A stretch of DNA of 64,000 nucleotides from Hymenobacter duratus (GTDB lineage Bacteria > Bacteroidota > Bacteroidia > Cytophagales > Hymenobacteraceae): contig NZ_JACWZZ010000002.1 of the NCBI RefSeq assembly GCF_014698995.1, positions 1 to 64,000 on the forward strand, read 5' to 3'. The notes beneath the pieces are model-generated. The model had not been told where the DNA came from and ran no database searches. It saw only the letters and a program-made list of their open reading frames with translations. The position numbers and the translations under genes are program-made. This document shows, one piece after another, positions 44,282 through 53,672 of this stretch. Position 1 is the stretch's first letter; each line of letters opens with the position of its first letter.

Positions 44282-47200
44282 ATGAAAGCACTCTTTACCT
44301 TTTGGCAATCCGGGCCTTTCCTGAAGTGGCGCTCCTTTTTTATTATTCTGCTCTGGGGCCTTTTGTGCGCCCGTGGCCGGGCATATGCCCAGTTTCCACG
44401 GCTCGAAACGTTCCGCAACTCCACAGCAACGGGCTGGACCATCGGGGGTACTGCCTACCTCACCGATAACGGCACAACCGGCGGCGACGCAGCTGGCGAA
44501 GGCTATCTACGTCTGACACAGTCCACTACCTATCAGGCTGGCTATGCCATCGACAACAGCTCGTTCCCGGCGACGCAGGGATTCAGCATTTCCTTTGAAT
44601 ATTTTGCCTACGGCGGCACCACGCCCGGCGCAGATGGTTTCAGCGTGTTCCTGATTGATGGCAGCACGCAAACCTTCAATATCGGAGCATCGGGCGGCTC
44701 GCTCGGCTACGCGCAGAAGACCGGTATTCCGGGCGTCAGCAATGGCTATATCGGTATTGGGATTGATGAGTGGGGCAACTACTCAAACCAGACGGAAGGC
44801 CGCAATGGCGGTATCAACTCCGGCAACCTCACGCCTGACGCAGTGGCTATCCGGGGGGCGGGCAACGGCGCGGGTACCGACCAGTACCCTTATCTGACCG
44901 GCACCCAGTCGCTGCCGTTCAGCCTCGATGTGGCAACAGCCCGGGCACAGAACGGCTCCCCCGACTATCGGCGGGCGTTTATTGACGTCATTGCGTCCGG
45001 TGGTACCTACCGCATCACTATCCGCATTCAGCACGGCTCCGATGTCACGACTACCATCAGCAACTATGTTGTATCGGCACCACCGAGCACGCTGCGTGTT
45101 GGCTTTAGCGGCGCCACCGGCGGCAGCACCAACATTCATGAAATCCGCAATCTGCAGATTGTGCTGCCGCCCGTAGCGGCCAACGACCAGGCCGTTACGC
45201 TGCTGGATACCAACGTTTCGTTTGATGTAGTGAGCAACGACCAGGCCCCGGGCAGCAGCATTGACGCCGCTTCCGTTGATCTGAACCCCAGCCAGTCGGG
45301 CATCCAGAGCACTTATACGGTGGCCGGAGAAGGTACCTTCAGCGTCAATGCGTCCGGCGTGGTCACCTTCGACCCAACCCCCACGTTTGCCGGGGTTGTC
45401 CGGATTCCGTACCGCGTCAACTCCATCCTGAATTCGACCTCCAACCTGGCCAACCTGACCGTGCGGGTGGCAACCACCTGCGCTACGCCGGGCAAGGACG
45501 GACCGGGCACGCTCACTACCGGCTCGGTGCTGAACACCTATTATCCTGGCGCGGCCAGCGTGGCGGCAGGCAGCAGCGCACTAACTGTAGGGGCAGCCGC
45601 TGCCGGCACTACCCCCATTTCGGCCGGCGACCTGGTGCTGCTGATGCAGATGCAAGGAGCCACCATCACGACGGCCAACGATGCGTCTTATGGAGCAAAT
45701 AATGCCACTGGCACCGGCAACTCAACCACCGACTTCACGGCCGGGCAGTATGAGTATGGTATTGCTGCCGCCGACGTCCCCCTCACCGGAGGTACGCTCC
45801 AGCTGGTCGGTGGTCTTACGCGCGGCTACCAGAACCTCGACTATGACGACGCAAGCAACCCCACCGGTCAGCGCCGCTTCCAGGTGATTCGGGTACCGCA
45901 ATTCTCTGACTTGGATGTGAGCGGCACAGCGGCGGGCACGCCCGCCTGGAACGGTAGCACCGGCGGCGTGCTGGCCCTGGACGTTGCGGGCCTCACTTCG
46001 TTTGCCAGCGGCGCAGCAGTTGACCTCACGGCCAAAGGATTCCGGGGCGGTGGCGGGCGCATTACTGATGGCAGTACTACTGCCCTAGCCTCCGACTACC
46101 GAAGAGGCAATTCGGGGGCGCATGGCGCGAAAGGGGAAGGCACGGCTGGCACACCGCAGTTTGTATACAACGGTACCGGCATCGTGAATGGCGGCCTTGC
46201 GGGGTACCGGAATGGCTTTACGGGCCGGGGCGCGCCGGGCAATGCCGGTGGCGGCGCCGTGGATTTCGCGCCGATTACGAACTCCGGCAATGCCGGTGGA
46301 GCAGGCGGCGGCAACGCCGGTACAGGCGGCAGCGGGGGCTACGGCTTTGGCTCGGGCGGTACGGGCGCGCAGGCGCTGGGTGGCGCAGTAGTTGCGCTGG
46401 CCAATACTACCCGCATTACGCTGGGTGGTGGCGGCGGGGCCGGTTCAGCAAATGGTGCTGGCTCCGGCAACAGCAATTTTGCGGCGGCCAGTGGTGGCCT
46501 GGGCGGCGGTATTCTACTCCTGCGGACCGGCTCGGTGAGCGGTACCGGCACTCTGCGTGCCAATGGCGGCAATGCCCCCGGCACCGCAGCAGCGCAGGAA
46601 GGCGCCGGAGGCGGGGGCGCCGGAGGCAGCATCGTGGTGCTGGCTAACCTGACATCCGGCCTGAGCAACCTGACGCTGCAGGCCAACGGCGGCACCGGCG
46701 GCAGCGCCAACACGGCAGCTGCCGACAACTACGGCCCCGGTGGCGGCGGCGGCGGCGGCTTCATCTATACGAATGGTGCCGCCACCACCTCGGTGGCAGG
46801 CGGCACGGCCGGGCGTACTTCCAGTGGCAATAGTGCCTTTGGAGCTACCAGCGGCAGTGCGGGCACCTCTTCTACTACTGCCGGACGGGGTATACCTTAT
46901 ACCATTGCCGGTGCCGGTGGTTGTCTGCCAGAGCTCAACACTACGCTGGCGACCAGCACCCCTACCCTCACTCGTAGTGGCGGTACGGGCAGCAGCGTAG
47001 CACCTGCCACCTACTCCCTGACTATCTCCAACACGGGAGGCGGCTCGGCTATGGGTGTGGCAGCACGCGTAACATTACCTGCCGGGCTGTTTGGCTACGA
47101 CGCGTCCGGCCCCACCACCGTTACTATTCGGCGGGCCGATGGCAGCACGTTCACGCCTACCGGCTACACCACACCGACCAATGGCACCAACACGCCTGCT

Positions 47201-47995
47201 TTCGGCAATATCTTTCTGCCCAGCGACGCGACCCTGCTGATTTCGTTCCGGGCTACCGTAGCGGCCAATGCGTTGGATGAGGTATTTTACCAGGCCAGTG
47301 CCACCGTTACCTACGCCGACCCTACCCGCGACCAAGCTGCCAGCATCGTCAGCCCCGGCGGAACCTACTCCAGCGGCGGCCCGGTGGAAGGCTCCAACTA
47401 CGCCAGCGCCAGCAATACCACTGAGGACGTGCGCATTGCCCGCCCGCTGCCTGTCGAGCTGGTCATTTTTGAAGCCAAGGCATCCGGCACCGATGCCCTG
47501 CTGACTTGGGTAACTGCATCCGAAAAAAACAATGCCCGCTTCGAAGTGGAACGCTCCCTCAACGGCACGGCCTTCGAGCGAATTGGCACTGTGCAGGGCC
47601 AGGGCACTACTTCCCGCCGCACCAGCTACCGCTACACCGACGGTGGCGTGGGCAAGCTCGGCCTGCAGGTGGTGTACTACCGCCTCCGGCAAGTAGATAC
47701 CGACGAAGGCTCGTCGCTGAGCCCGGTGCGAGTGGCAACGTTCAAAGCTGGCAAAGGCGTCGTGAGCCTCTACCCCAACCCGGCCCCGGCTCAGGCCACC
47801 CTGGATCTGACTGGCCTGCCGGCCGGCGCTTATCAGGGTGAAATTCTGGACCTGACCGGCCGCCGTATTCAGACACTGTCGTTGCAGGGCGCTACCATCC
47901 AGGAGTTGCAGCTCACCAACCTGCCGGCCGGCACCTACCTGCTCAGCCTGCGCGGCCAGGGCCAGAACCTGATGCTGCCGCTGGTACATAAATAG
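44282..47995 (+). CDS. Giant T9SS type A cargo protein with lectin and glycine-rich regions
   Basis: A 1237-residue surface protein. A long signal peptide (about 1-38, ending RGRAYAQ) is followed by an L-type-lectin-like domain (about 40-300: FSISFEYFAYGGTTPGADGF and YIGIGIDEWGNYSN), an Ig/cadherin-like segment (about 300-400), a domain beginning CATPGKDGPGTLTTGS, a glycine-rich stretch (about 610-880, long runs of Gly with Ala, Asn and Ser), a DUF11-like beta domain (about 885-1060) and a type A sorting domain (last 85 residues: VVSLYPNPAPAQATLDL and YLLSLRGQGQ). It is probably a sugar-binding adhesin or matrix protein secreted by the type IX system. Confidence 0.85.
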   Translation: MKALFTFWQSGPFLKWRSFFIILLWGLLCARGRAYAQFPRLETFRNSTATGWTIGGTAYLTDNGTTGGDAAGEGYLRLTQSTTYQAGYAIDNSSFPATQGFSISFEYFAYGGTTPGADGFSVFLIDGSTQTFNIGASGGSLGYAQKTGIPGVSNGYIGIGIDEWGNYSNQTEGRNGGINSGNLTPDAVAIRGAGNGAGTDQYPYLTGTQSLPFSLDVATARAQNGSPDYRRAFIDVIASGGTYRITIRIQHGSDVTTTISNYVVSAPPSTLRVGFSGATGGSTNIHEIRNLQIVLPPVAANDQAVTLLDTNVSFDVVSNDQAPGSSIDAASVDLNPSQSGIQSTYTVAGEGTFSVNASGVVTFDPTPTFAGVVRIPYRVNSILNSTSNLANLTVRVATTCATPGKDGPGTLTTGSVLNTYYPGAASVAAGSSALTVGAAAAGTTPISAGDLVLLMQMQGATITTANDASYGANNATGTGNSTTDFTAGQYEYGIAAADVPLTGGTLQLVGGLTRGYQNLDYDDASNPTGQRRFQVIRVPQFSDLDVSGTAAGTPAWNGSTGGVLALDVAGLTSFASGAAVDLTAKGFRGGGGRITDGSTTALASDYRRGNSGAHGAKGEGTAGTPQFVYNGTGIVNGGLAGYRNGFTGRGAPGNAGGGAVDFAPITNSGNAGGAGGGNAGTGGSGGYGFGSGGTGAQALGGAVVALANTTRITLGGGGGAGSANGAGSGNSNFAAASGGLGGGILLLRTGSVSGTGTLRANGGNAPGTAAAQEGAGGGGAGGSIVVLANLTSGLSNLTLQANGGTGGSANTAAADNYGPGGGGGGGFIYTNGAATTSVAGGTAGRTSSGNSAFGATSGSAGTSSTTAGRGIPYTIAGAGGCLPELNTTLATSTPTLTRSGGTGSSVAPATYSLTISNTGGGSAMGVAARVTLPAGLFGYDASGPTTVTIRRADGSTFTPTGYTTPTNGTNTPAFGNIFLPSDATLLISFRATVAANALDEVFYQASATVTYADPTRDQAASIVSPGGTYSSGGPVEGSNYASASNTTEDVRIARPLPVELVIFEAKASGTDALLTWVTASEKNNARFEVERSLNGTAFERIGTVQGQGTTSRRTSYRYTDGGVGKLGLQVVYYRLRQVDTDEGSSLSPVRVATFKAGKGVVSLYPNPAPAQATLDLTGLPAGAYQGEILDLTGRRIQTLSLQGATIQELQLTNLPAGTYLLSLRGQGQNLMLPLVHK

Positions 47996-48009
47996 TAACA
48001 GGGCACCAC

Positions 48010-48060
48010 GCAAATCAAAAAAGCCTGCCGGATATGTTCCGGCAGGCTTTTTTGATTTGC
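48010..48060. terminator. Bidirectional terminator between two T9SS cargo genes
   Basis: Perfect 23-base arms at 48010-48032 and 48038-48060 (GCAAATCAAAAAAGCCTGCC ...) with a five-base loop. A/T tracts on both sides of the GC core (GCCTGCCGGA) let it end transcription in both directions. The converging genes stop at 47995 and 48068. Confidence 0.95.
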
Positions 48061-48067
48061 TATTCCT

Positions 48068-49945
48068 CTACTGCTTCACAATTCTGCTCACCAGCTTGCT
48101 GCCGGCTACTTCTACTGTGAGCAAGTAGACCCCAGGCGCTACGCCCGGCAGGCTTATCGTCTGGCGGTTGGCGCCAGTGCGCACGGCCAGTACCTGGGTA
48201 GCTACCGTGCGGCCGAGCAGGTCGGCTACTACCAGCGTGCCACTACCAGCGCTACGGGCTTCAAACGTAACTGTGGCCGTTTCCTGCACCGGGTTCGGGA
48301 ACGTAGCGAAGCTTTCCGCTACCAGCGCCGCGGGCTGCGTCGAGAGTACCACGCTCAGGTCGCGGGCGCCGCGGAACACCTGCCCCCGGATTTCACCACT
48401 CGGGTTGGCCGCCGTGTGCAGGTTCACATATACACTGTCGCGGCGGAACTGCAGGGCCCGACGGGCGGTAAAGGGACGGGCGGCATTAGGAGCCGGATTG
48501 GCAGGTAGCCAGAACCCTTCTGCCGCGCTGGGCAGCGTAGCCGAATCAAAGAACGGCATCAGGTCGAAAACTACCGGCCCGGCCTGCGTGCGCAACCCGG
48601 TATGGAAGTGTCCCATGGTAGCGGGGCCACTCAGGCCGCCCCAGGCCATGCTGAAGTGCACATTGCTCTGGTCCCGGTCCATGCTCACAAAACCGGAGCC
48701 GTAGCCAGGGCTGGTAACCGGCGTGGGCCGCTCCTGCGCGCCATTGAGCGAGAAAACATAGCCCTCACGCGCCAGCCGGTACACCTGCCCCCTGATTTCG
48801 CCATTGGGGTTGGCCGCCGTATTGAACACCATATTCACTCCTCCCTGCAGAAACAGGTTCACCGCCGCTGTGTTGAGGCCCGTCAGGCTGACGGAAAAGG
48901 CGTTGGCTGTACCAGCCGGAATGGTAACGGTAGTGAGTGGCGTAGCCGGATTTGCCTGCCCGGCATCGGCCTGGAACAGGGTAAGGCTGGTAGGAGCACT
49001 GCTCAGGCCGGTGTGCGCCACAAAAATGCGCAGCGTATCGAACGTGGAATTGAGCCGCAGGAACGAAACCGCCTTGGCCGTTGAGGTAACGGCCGGCACC
49101 ATCTGAGCGCCATCGAAGCGGGCGTCGTGGCTCAGGTAGCGGGCATCCCGAATCAGTTGCCCCCGGATTTCACCGCCGGGGTTGGCGGCGGTGTGCACGT
49201 TGATGTAGATCTGACCAGCCAGCATGGCCGTTACGATGGCCGGCGTCGGCGTTACTTCGCCCTCAATCACATTGCCGGCCACAAACGGCATCAGATCCAA
49301 TACCACCGGACCCGCCACGCCCGTGGCGCCCTGATGGAAATGTGCCATCGTAATGGGGCCGCTCAGCCCCGCTACCACCACCCGAAACTTCAGCTTGTCC
49401 TGGTTCTGGGCAAGATTGAAAGTACCGATGCCCACGGCCGCCGTCGTGACGGGCGGCACTTCCTGCGCCCCCGACAGCGACGCCACGAACTCCTCGTCCT
49501 TCTCAATCTCAATCTGGCCCCGGATTTCACCGGCCGGGTTGGCCGCCGTGTGAATATTGATGTAGTAGCCGCCGCGCAGGTACCGGTCCAGCTTGGTGCG
49601 GTCAATATCCGCCCCAGTCAGGTAACCCTGGATCCGGTTGCCCCGGATAAAGCGAAACAGGTCTGTTACGACCGGTCCGGCCACGCCCCGAAAGCCAAGG
49701 TGCGTATGCGCCATCGTGACCGGCCCGCTCAAGCCATTAAACGCGCCAGAAATAAACAGTGTGTCGCGCGTATTATTCAGCGTGAAGCTGACAGCGCCGC
49801 GCGCCGCAGTAGCAACGGCTGGTACTTCTTGGCTCCCGCTCAGGGAGGCTCCCAGCAGCAAATGTGGGCGCTGATGGTCAGCAAAGACGGTGCTACTGCT
49901 CAGCAAAGCGCACAGCAGCAGCAAGCGAGTAAGAAGTTGTTTCAT
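48068..49945 (-). CDS. Four-CHRD-repeat T9SS type A cargo protein
   Basis: A 625-residue secreted protein: a signal peptide (MKQLLTRLLLLCALLSSSTV, cut after FA), four consecutive CHRD (chordin-type) domains of about 120 residues each, then a type A sorting domain (FATFPNPVQETATVTFEA to KLVSRIVKQ). Repeats 1, 2 and 4 keep the MAHxH or MGHFH core and all four end in HTAANPxGEIRGQ or a close variant; repeat 3 has lost the histidine core (SLTLFQADAG). Members of the family bind calcium or proteins in other contexts, but bacterial roles are unclear. The ATG at 49945 follows 11 unneeded upstream codons. Confidence 0.9.
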   Translation of the reverse strand: MKQLLTRLLLLCALLSSSTVFADHQRPHLLLGASLSGSQEVPAVATAARGAVSFTLNNTRDTLFISGAFNGLSGPVTMAHTHLGFRGVAGPVVTDLFRFIRGNRIQGYLTGADIDRTKLDRYLRGGYYINIHTAANPAGEIRGQIEIEKDEEFVASLSGAQEVPPVTTAAVGIGTFNLAQNQDKLKFRVVVAGLSGPITMAHFHQGATGVAGPVVLDLMPFVAGNVIEGEVTPTPAIVTAMLAGQIYINVHTAANPGGEIRGQLIRDARYLSHDARFDGAQMVPAVTSTAKAVSFLRLNSTFDTLRIFVAHTGLSSAPTSLTLFQADAGQANPATPLTTVTIPAGTANAFSVSLTGLNTAAVNLFLQGGVNMVFNTAANPNGEIRGQVYRLAREGYVFSLNGAQERPTPVTSPGYGSGFVSMDRDQSNVHFSMAWGGLSGPATMGHFHTGLRTQAGPVVFDLMPFFDSATLPSAAEGFWLPANPAPNAARPFTARRALQFRRDSVYVNLHTAANPSGEIRGQVFRGARDLSVVLSTQPAALVAESFATFPNPVQETATVTFEARSAGSGTLVVADLLGRTVATQVLAVRTGANRQTISLPGVAPGVYLLTVEVAGSKLVSRIVKQ

Positions 49946-50113
49946 GGAGGTAGTTGATAAATGATGGACAAAAGCCAACGACTACATTGGCTACTCGTTG
50001 ATAACTACCGATTCGCTGCTTTAGAGTTATGTATAAAATTGCGTCCTTCGCAGCCCCCTTCGTTTTTAGCCCATTTACGTGGGTGTTTTATTGCCTTTCC
50101 TCCCCTCATTCCT

Positions 50114-50590
50114 ATGGAAGCTCCCAACCCCGATTTCATGCGCGAAGCCATTCGCCTTTCCGTTGAAAAAATGCAGGCCGGTCACGGCGGCCCGTTTGGT
50201 GCCGTCATCGTGCGCGACGGTAAAATCATTGCCCGCGGCTTCAACCAGGTTACGAGCACCAACGACCCCACCTGCCACGCCGAGGTAGACGCCATCCGCA
50301 AGGCCTGCGCCGTGCTCGGCACCTTCCAGCTCGACGACTGCGACCTGTACACGTCCTGCGAGCCGTGCCCCATGTGCCTGGGCGCCATCTATTGGGCCCG
50401 CCCGCGCCGCGTGTTCTACGGCAACACCAAAGCCGACGCCGCTGCCATTGGCTTCGATGACCAGTTCATCTACGACGAAATCGAGAAGCCTCTCGACCAG
50501 CGCCGCCTCTCCATGACCGAGCTGCTCCGCGACGAAGCTAGCGCCGGTTTCCGCGCCTGGGAGCAAAAAGAAGGCCGCACAGACTACTAA
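50114..50590 (+). CDS. guaD: Guanine deaminase / nucleoside deaminase
   Basis: A 158-residue zinc deaminase of the cytidine-deaminase-like fold. The zinc site is made by CHAEVDAIRKAC (His and the catalytic Glu) and SCEPCPMCLGAIYWARP (two Cys). The C-terminal tail (KPLDQRRLSMTELLRDEASA) resembles the guanine deaminase of Bacillus, which converts guanine to xanthine. A tRNA-adenosine deaminase (TadA) cannot be fully excluded, but the tail favours GuaD. The ATG at 50114 fits the usual N terminus; the open codons before it are unlike the family. Confidence 0.88.
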   Translation: MEAPNPDFMREAIRLSVEKMQAGHGGPFGAVIVRDGKIIARGFNQVTSTNDPTCHAEVDAIRKACAVLGTFQLDDCDLYTSCEPCPMCLGAIYWARPRRVFYGNTKADAAAIGFDDQFIYDEIEKPLDQRRLSMTELLRDEASAGFRAWEQKEGRTDY

Positions 50591-50614
50591 GTACGAAGCA
50601 GACTCAAACCCAGT

Positions 50615-50658
50615 AAAAGCAAGAGCCCCGAACGATGTCGTTCGGGGCTCTTGCTTTT
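50615..50658. terminator. Bidirectional terminator between guaD and ffh
   Basis: Perfect 21-base arms, AAAAGCAAGAGCCCCGAACG (plus A) at 50615-50635 and its complement at 50638-50658, with only TG in the loop position. A/T at both bases of the stem lets it act for both converging genes. Confidence 0.92.
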
Positions 50659-50676
50659 CGATTAGGTATCTACCAG

Positions 50677-52026
50677 TTACCGCAGCGGACCTTTCATGCC
50701 CATCATGCGGGCCATCTGCTGCATGCCGCCTTTGGTCTGGCTCATTTTGTTCATAGTGCGCATCATTTTGCGCATGTCCTCGAACTGCTTCATCAGGTTG
50801 TTTACCTGCTGAATGTCGGTGCCGGAACCTTTGGCGAGACGGCGGCGGCGGCTGCCGTTCAGCAACTCCGGCTGGGCACGCTCGGCCGGCGTCATGCTCT
50901 GGATAATGGCTTCAATTGGCTTGAAGGCGTCATCGTCAATGTCCACGTCCTTGATGGCCTTGCTCATGCCCGGAATCATACCCACCAGATCCTTCAGATT
51001 ACCCATCTTCTTGATCTGCTCCAGTTGCGAGAGGAAGTCGTCGAAGTTGAACTGGTTTTTGCGGATCTTCTGGTTGATGCGCTTGGCTTCCTCCTCGTCG
51101 AACTGCTGTTGCGCACGCTCTACCAGGCTGATAACGTCGCCCATGCCCAGGATGCGCTGGGCCATCCGGTCGGGGTAGAACAGGTCGAGGGCCTCCATCT
51201 TCTCGCCCGTCGAGATGAACTTGATGGGCTTCTCCACCACCGCCCTAATCGAAAGGGCCGCACCACCGCGCGAGTCGCCGTCGAGCTTGGTAAGTACCAC
51301 GCCGTCGAAGTTCAGCCGGTCGTTGAAGGTTTTGGCGGTATTCACGGCGTCCTGGCCGGTCATTGAGTCCACCACGAACAGCGTTTCGCTCGGGTTGATG
51401 GCCCGCTTCACCGCTTCAATTTCGTTCATCATCTGCTCGTCCACGGCCAGGCGGCCGGCGGTATCGATGATGACGACCTTCTTGTTGTTTTTGCGCGCAA
51501 ACTCGATGGCGTTCTGCGAAATCAGCACCGGATTCTTGTTTTCCGGCTCCGAATATACCTCCACGCCTATCTGCTCGCCCAGCACTTTCAGCTGGTCAAT
51601 AGCGGCGGGGCGGTACACGTCGCAGGCCACCAGCAGCACGTTGCGGCCCTGCTTTTTGATGTGGCTAGCCAGCTTGCCGGCAAACGTGGTTTTGCCCGAG
51701 CCCTGCAGGCCCGACAGCAGTACCACAGCCGGCTCGCCCTTGATGACGATATCCTGCTTCTCGCCGCCCATGAGCTGGGTCAGCTCATCATACACGATTT
51801 TGGTCATCAGCTGGCCCGGCGACACGCTGATGAGCACGTCGCGGCCCATGGCCTCTTCCTTGATTTTATCGGTTACTTCCTTGGCTACCTTGTAGTTTAC
51901 GTCGGCATCGACAAGGGCACGGCGGATTTCCTTTACGGTAGCCGCCACGTTGATTTCGGTGATGCTGCCCTGGCCTTTCAGAGTTTTGAAGGCGCGGTCG
52001 AGCTTGGTACTGAGGTTATCGAACAT
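50677..52026 (-). CDS. ffh: Signal recognition particle protein Ffh
   Basis: A 449-residue GTPase that binds signal sequences on ribosomes together with 4.5S RNA. The N domain (1-85) and G domain (GLQGSGKTTFAGKLASHIKK, DTAGRLAVDEQMM and TKLDGDSRGGAALS) are followed by the methionine-rich M domain (about 320-449), whose signal-binding helices contain RRRLAKGSGTDIQQVNNLMK and a Met-rich tail (MMRTMNKMSQTKGGMQQMAR). All motifs are intact and the length is normal. Confidence 0.97.
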   Translation of the reverse strand: MFDNLSTKLDRAFKTLKGQGSITEINVAATVKEIRRALVDADVNYKVAKEVTDKIKEEAMGRDVLISVSPGQLMTKIVYDELTQLMGGEKQDIVIKGEPAVVLLSGLQGSGKTTFAGKLASHIKKQGRNVLLVACDVYRPAAIDQLKVLGEQIGVEVYSEPENKNPVLISQNAIEFARKNNKKVVIIDTAGRLAVDEQMMNEIEAVKRAINPSETLFVVDSMTGQDAVNTAKTFNDRLNFDGVVLTKLDGDSRGGAALSIRAVVEKPIKFISTGEKMEALDLFYPDRMAQRILGMGDVISLVERAQQQFDEEEAKRINQKIRKNQFNFDDFLSQLEQIKKMGNLKDLVGMIPGMSKAIKDVDIDDDAFKPIEAIIQSMTPAERAQPELLNGSRRRRLAKGSGTDIQQVNNLMKQFEDMRKMMRTMNKMSQTKGGMQQMARMMGMKGPLR

Positions 52027-52201
52027 CGGGTGATGTGCTGAGTATTAACGAACTACTATACTGGCGCTGCCGGGTTCCTGGAGCAGAAGGCTGGCGCAGC
52101 AACTGACTTGCCTTCCAACGGCAGACTACCGCCGGGAGCGGATTGCCGCGTTGATTGGCTTCCCAAAAGTAACCAGAAAACCCCGAAAGGCCACGTCTAT
52201 G

Positions 52202-52209
52202 TACCTTCG
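52202..52209 (+). promoter_or_regulatory. Candidate -7 box (TACCTTCG) for the GT4 gene
   Basis: TACCTTCG lies 26 bases before the GTG start at 52236. It is identical to the box before hisS (14326-14333), at almost the same distance from the start. No clear -33 TTTG is seen. Confidence 0.35.
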
Positions 52210-52235
52210 CGCTTCTCCTGCTAGTTTGTCTGCCC

Positions 52236-53570
52236 GTGTCTGCTGCCCGTCCGCTTCGTTTGCTTGTCATCACCTACTACTGGCCGCCTTCGGGCGGGGC
52301 CGGCGTGCAGCGCAGCCTCAAGTTCGTGAAGCACCTGCCCGCGCTGGGTGTCGAGCCAACGGTCATTACCGTCGACCCCGAAAAAGGCGCGTATCCGGTG
52401 CTGGACCACTCGCTGGCGGCCGAAGTACCGGCCGGAGTGCGCGTAATCCGCACCGATACCTCGGAGCCGTTTGGGAGCTACAAGAAGCTCACGGGCCGCC
52501 AGCAGATTCCGTACGGCGGCTTTGTGGGCGAAAGCAAAACCAGCCTCACGCAGCGGTTTTTCAAGTTTGTGCGCGGCAACCTGTTTATTCCGGATGCCCG
52601 CCGCGGCTGGAACCGCCACGCCCTGCGGGCCGTGGCCGACCTACTGGCGCAGGGCGAACAGTTTGATGCCGTACTCACCAGCTCGCCCCCCCACTCTACC
52701 CAGCTGATTGGGCTGGAGCTGAAGCGCCGCTATGGCCTGCGCTGGCTTGCTGACCTGCGCGACCCGTGGACCGATATCTACTACCATCACGAGCTGAACC
52801 AGACGCCGCTGGCCCGTCGCCTCGATGCGCGCTACGAACGCCAGGTGCTGGAGCTGGCCGATATCGTCCTGACTACCAGCGCCGACACACGCCGCCTGTT
52901 TCTGGAAAAGTCAAAGGCGCTGCGGCCAGAGAAGTTTCACGTGCTGCCCAATGGCTACGACGAAGCCGACTTTCAGGCGCCTTCTGCCCCTCCCACTGAT
53001 GCGCTGCTCATCACGCACACCGGCACCATCTCCGAAACCTACCATATTGAGTTGTGGCTGAGTGCGCTGGCCGAGTGCCGCCGCCGCCACCCTGCGGTGC
53101 CGCTGCGGCTGCGTTTCGTGGGCAAAGTGTCGGAGGAAGTGCAACGGCAGGTGGAGGTGAACGGCCTGCTGGACTGCACCGAACTGGTGCCCTTTGTGCC
53201 ACATGATGAGTCAGTAGGCTATTTGCGGCGGGCCACGGTGCTGCTGATGGCTATTCCGGATGTGCCGCACAACCTAGGCATCCTGCCAGGCAAGGTGTTC
53301 GAGTATCTGGCGGCCAACAAGCCCGTTATCTGCATCGGCCCGGCCGGCTCCGATGCCGACCGGCTCTTGCGCGAGTGTGGGGCCGGGCAAGCCTTCCCCT
53401 ACGGCGCCTACGAGGCCATGCTGGAGCATCTGGAGGCCTTAGTAGCGCAATGGCGCGTCAATCCCAACCTCGATTTGCCCACGCTCAGCCACGCCCGCTA
53501 CTCGCGCCGCGCCCTCACCGAGCAGCTGGTAGCGCTGGTGTGTGGGAGTCTGGCGCCGGCCAGCAACTAA
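52236..53570 (+). CDS. Family 4 (GT-B) glycosyltransferase
   Basis: A 444-residue retaining glycosyltransferase. The N-terminal acceptor domain starts RLLVITYYWPPSGGAGVQRS; the C-terminal donor-binding domain includes THTGTISETYHIELWLSALA, LRLRFVGKVSEEVQRQVEV and the nucleotide-sugar site around NLGILPGKVFEYLAANKPVI. It starts with GTG. It is the first gene of the rightmost glycan region, 100 bases before pseB and on the same strand, so it may add a sugar to the same surface structure. Confidence 0.88.
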   Translation: MSAARPLRLLVITYYWPPSGGAGVQRSLKFVKHLPALGVEPTVITVDPEKGAYPVLDHSLAAEVPAGVRVIRTDTSEPFGSYKKLTGRQQIPYGGFVGESKTSLTQRFFKFVRGNLFIPDARRGWNRHALRAVADLLAQGEQFDAVLTSSPPHSTQLIGLELKRRYGLRWLADLRDPWTDIYYHHELNQTPLARRLDARYERQVLELADIVLTTSADTRRLFLEKSKALRPEKFHVLPNGYDEADFQAPSAPPTDALLITHTGTISETYHIELWLSALAECRRRHPAVPLRLRFVGKVSEEVQRQVEVNGLLDCTELVPFVPHDESVGYLRRATVLLMAIPDVPHNLGILPGKVFEYLAANKPVICIGPAGSDADRLLRECGAGQAFPYGAYEAMLEHLEALVAQWRVNPNLDLPTLSHARYSRRALTEQLVALVCGSLAPASN

Positions 53571-53622
53571 GAAACACGATGCCCACTGGCCGGATTATCT
53601 GCGGCCCTAACCGCGCAATCAT

Positions 53623-53630
53623 TACTTTTG
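53623..53630 (+). promoter_or_regulatory. Candidate -7 box (TACTTTTG) of pseB
   Basis: A perfect TAnnTTTG 42 bases before the TTG start at 53673. It overlaps the more upstream in-frame TTG (53628), which supports the later start. It suggests that pseB has its own promoter despite the short gap to the preceding glycosyltransferase gene. Confidence 0.4.
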
Positions 53631-53672
53631 CCCTCCCTATTTTGCCAGCCGGGCGTCAACGGCACTTCTCTT

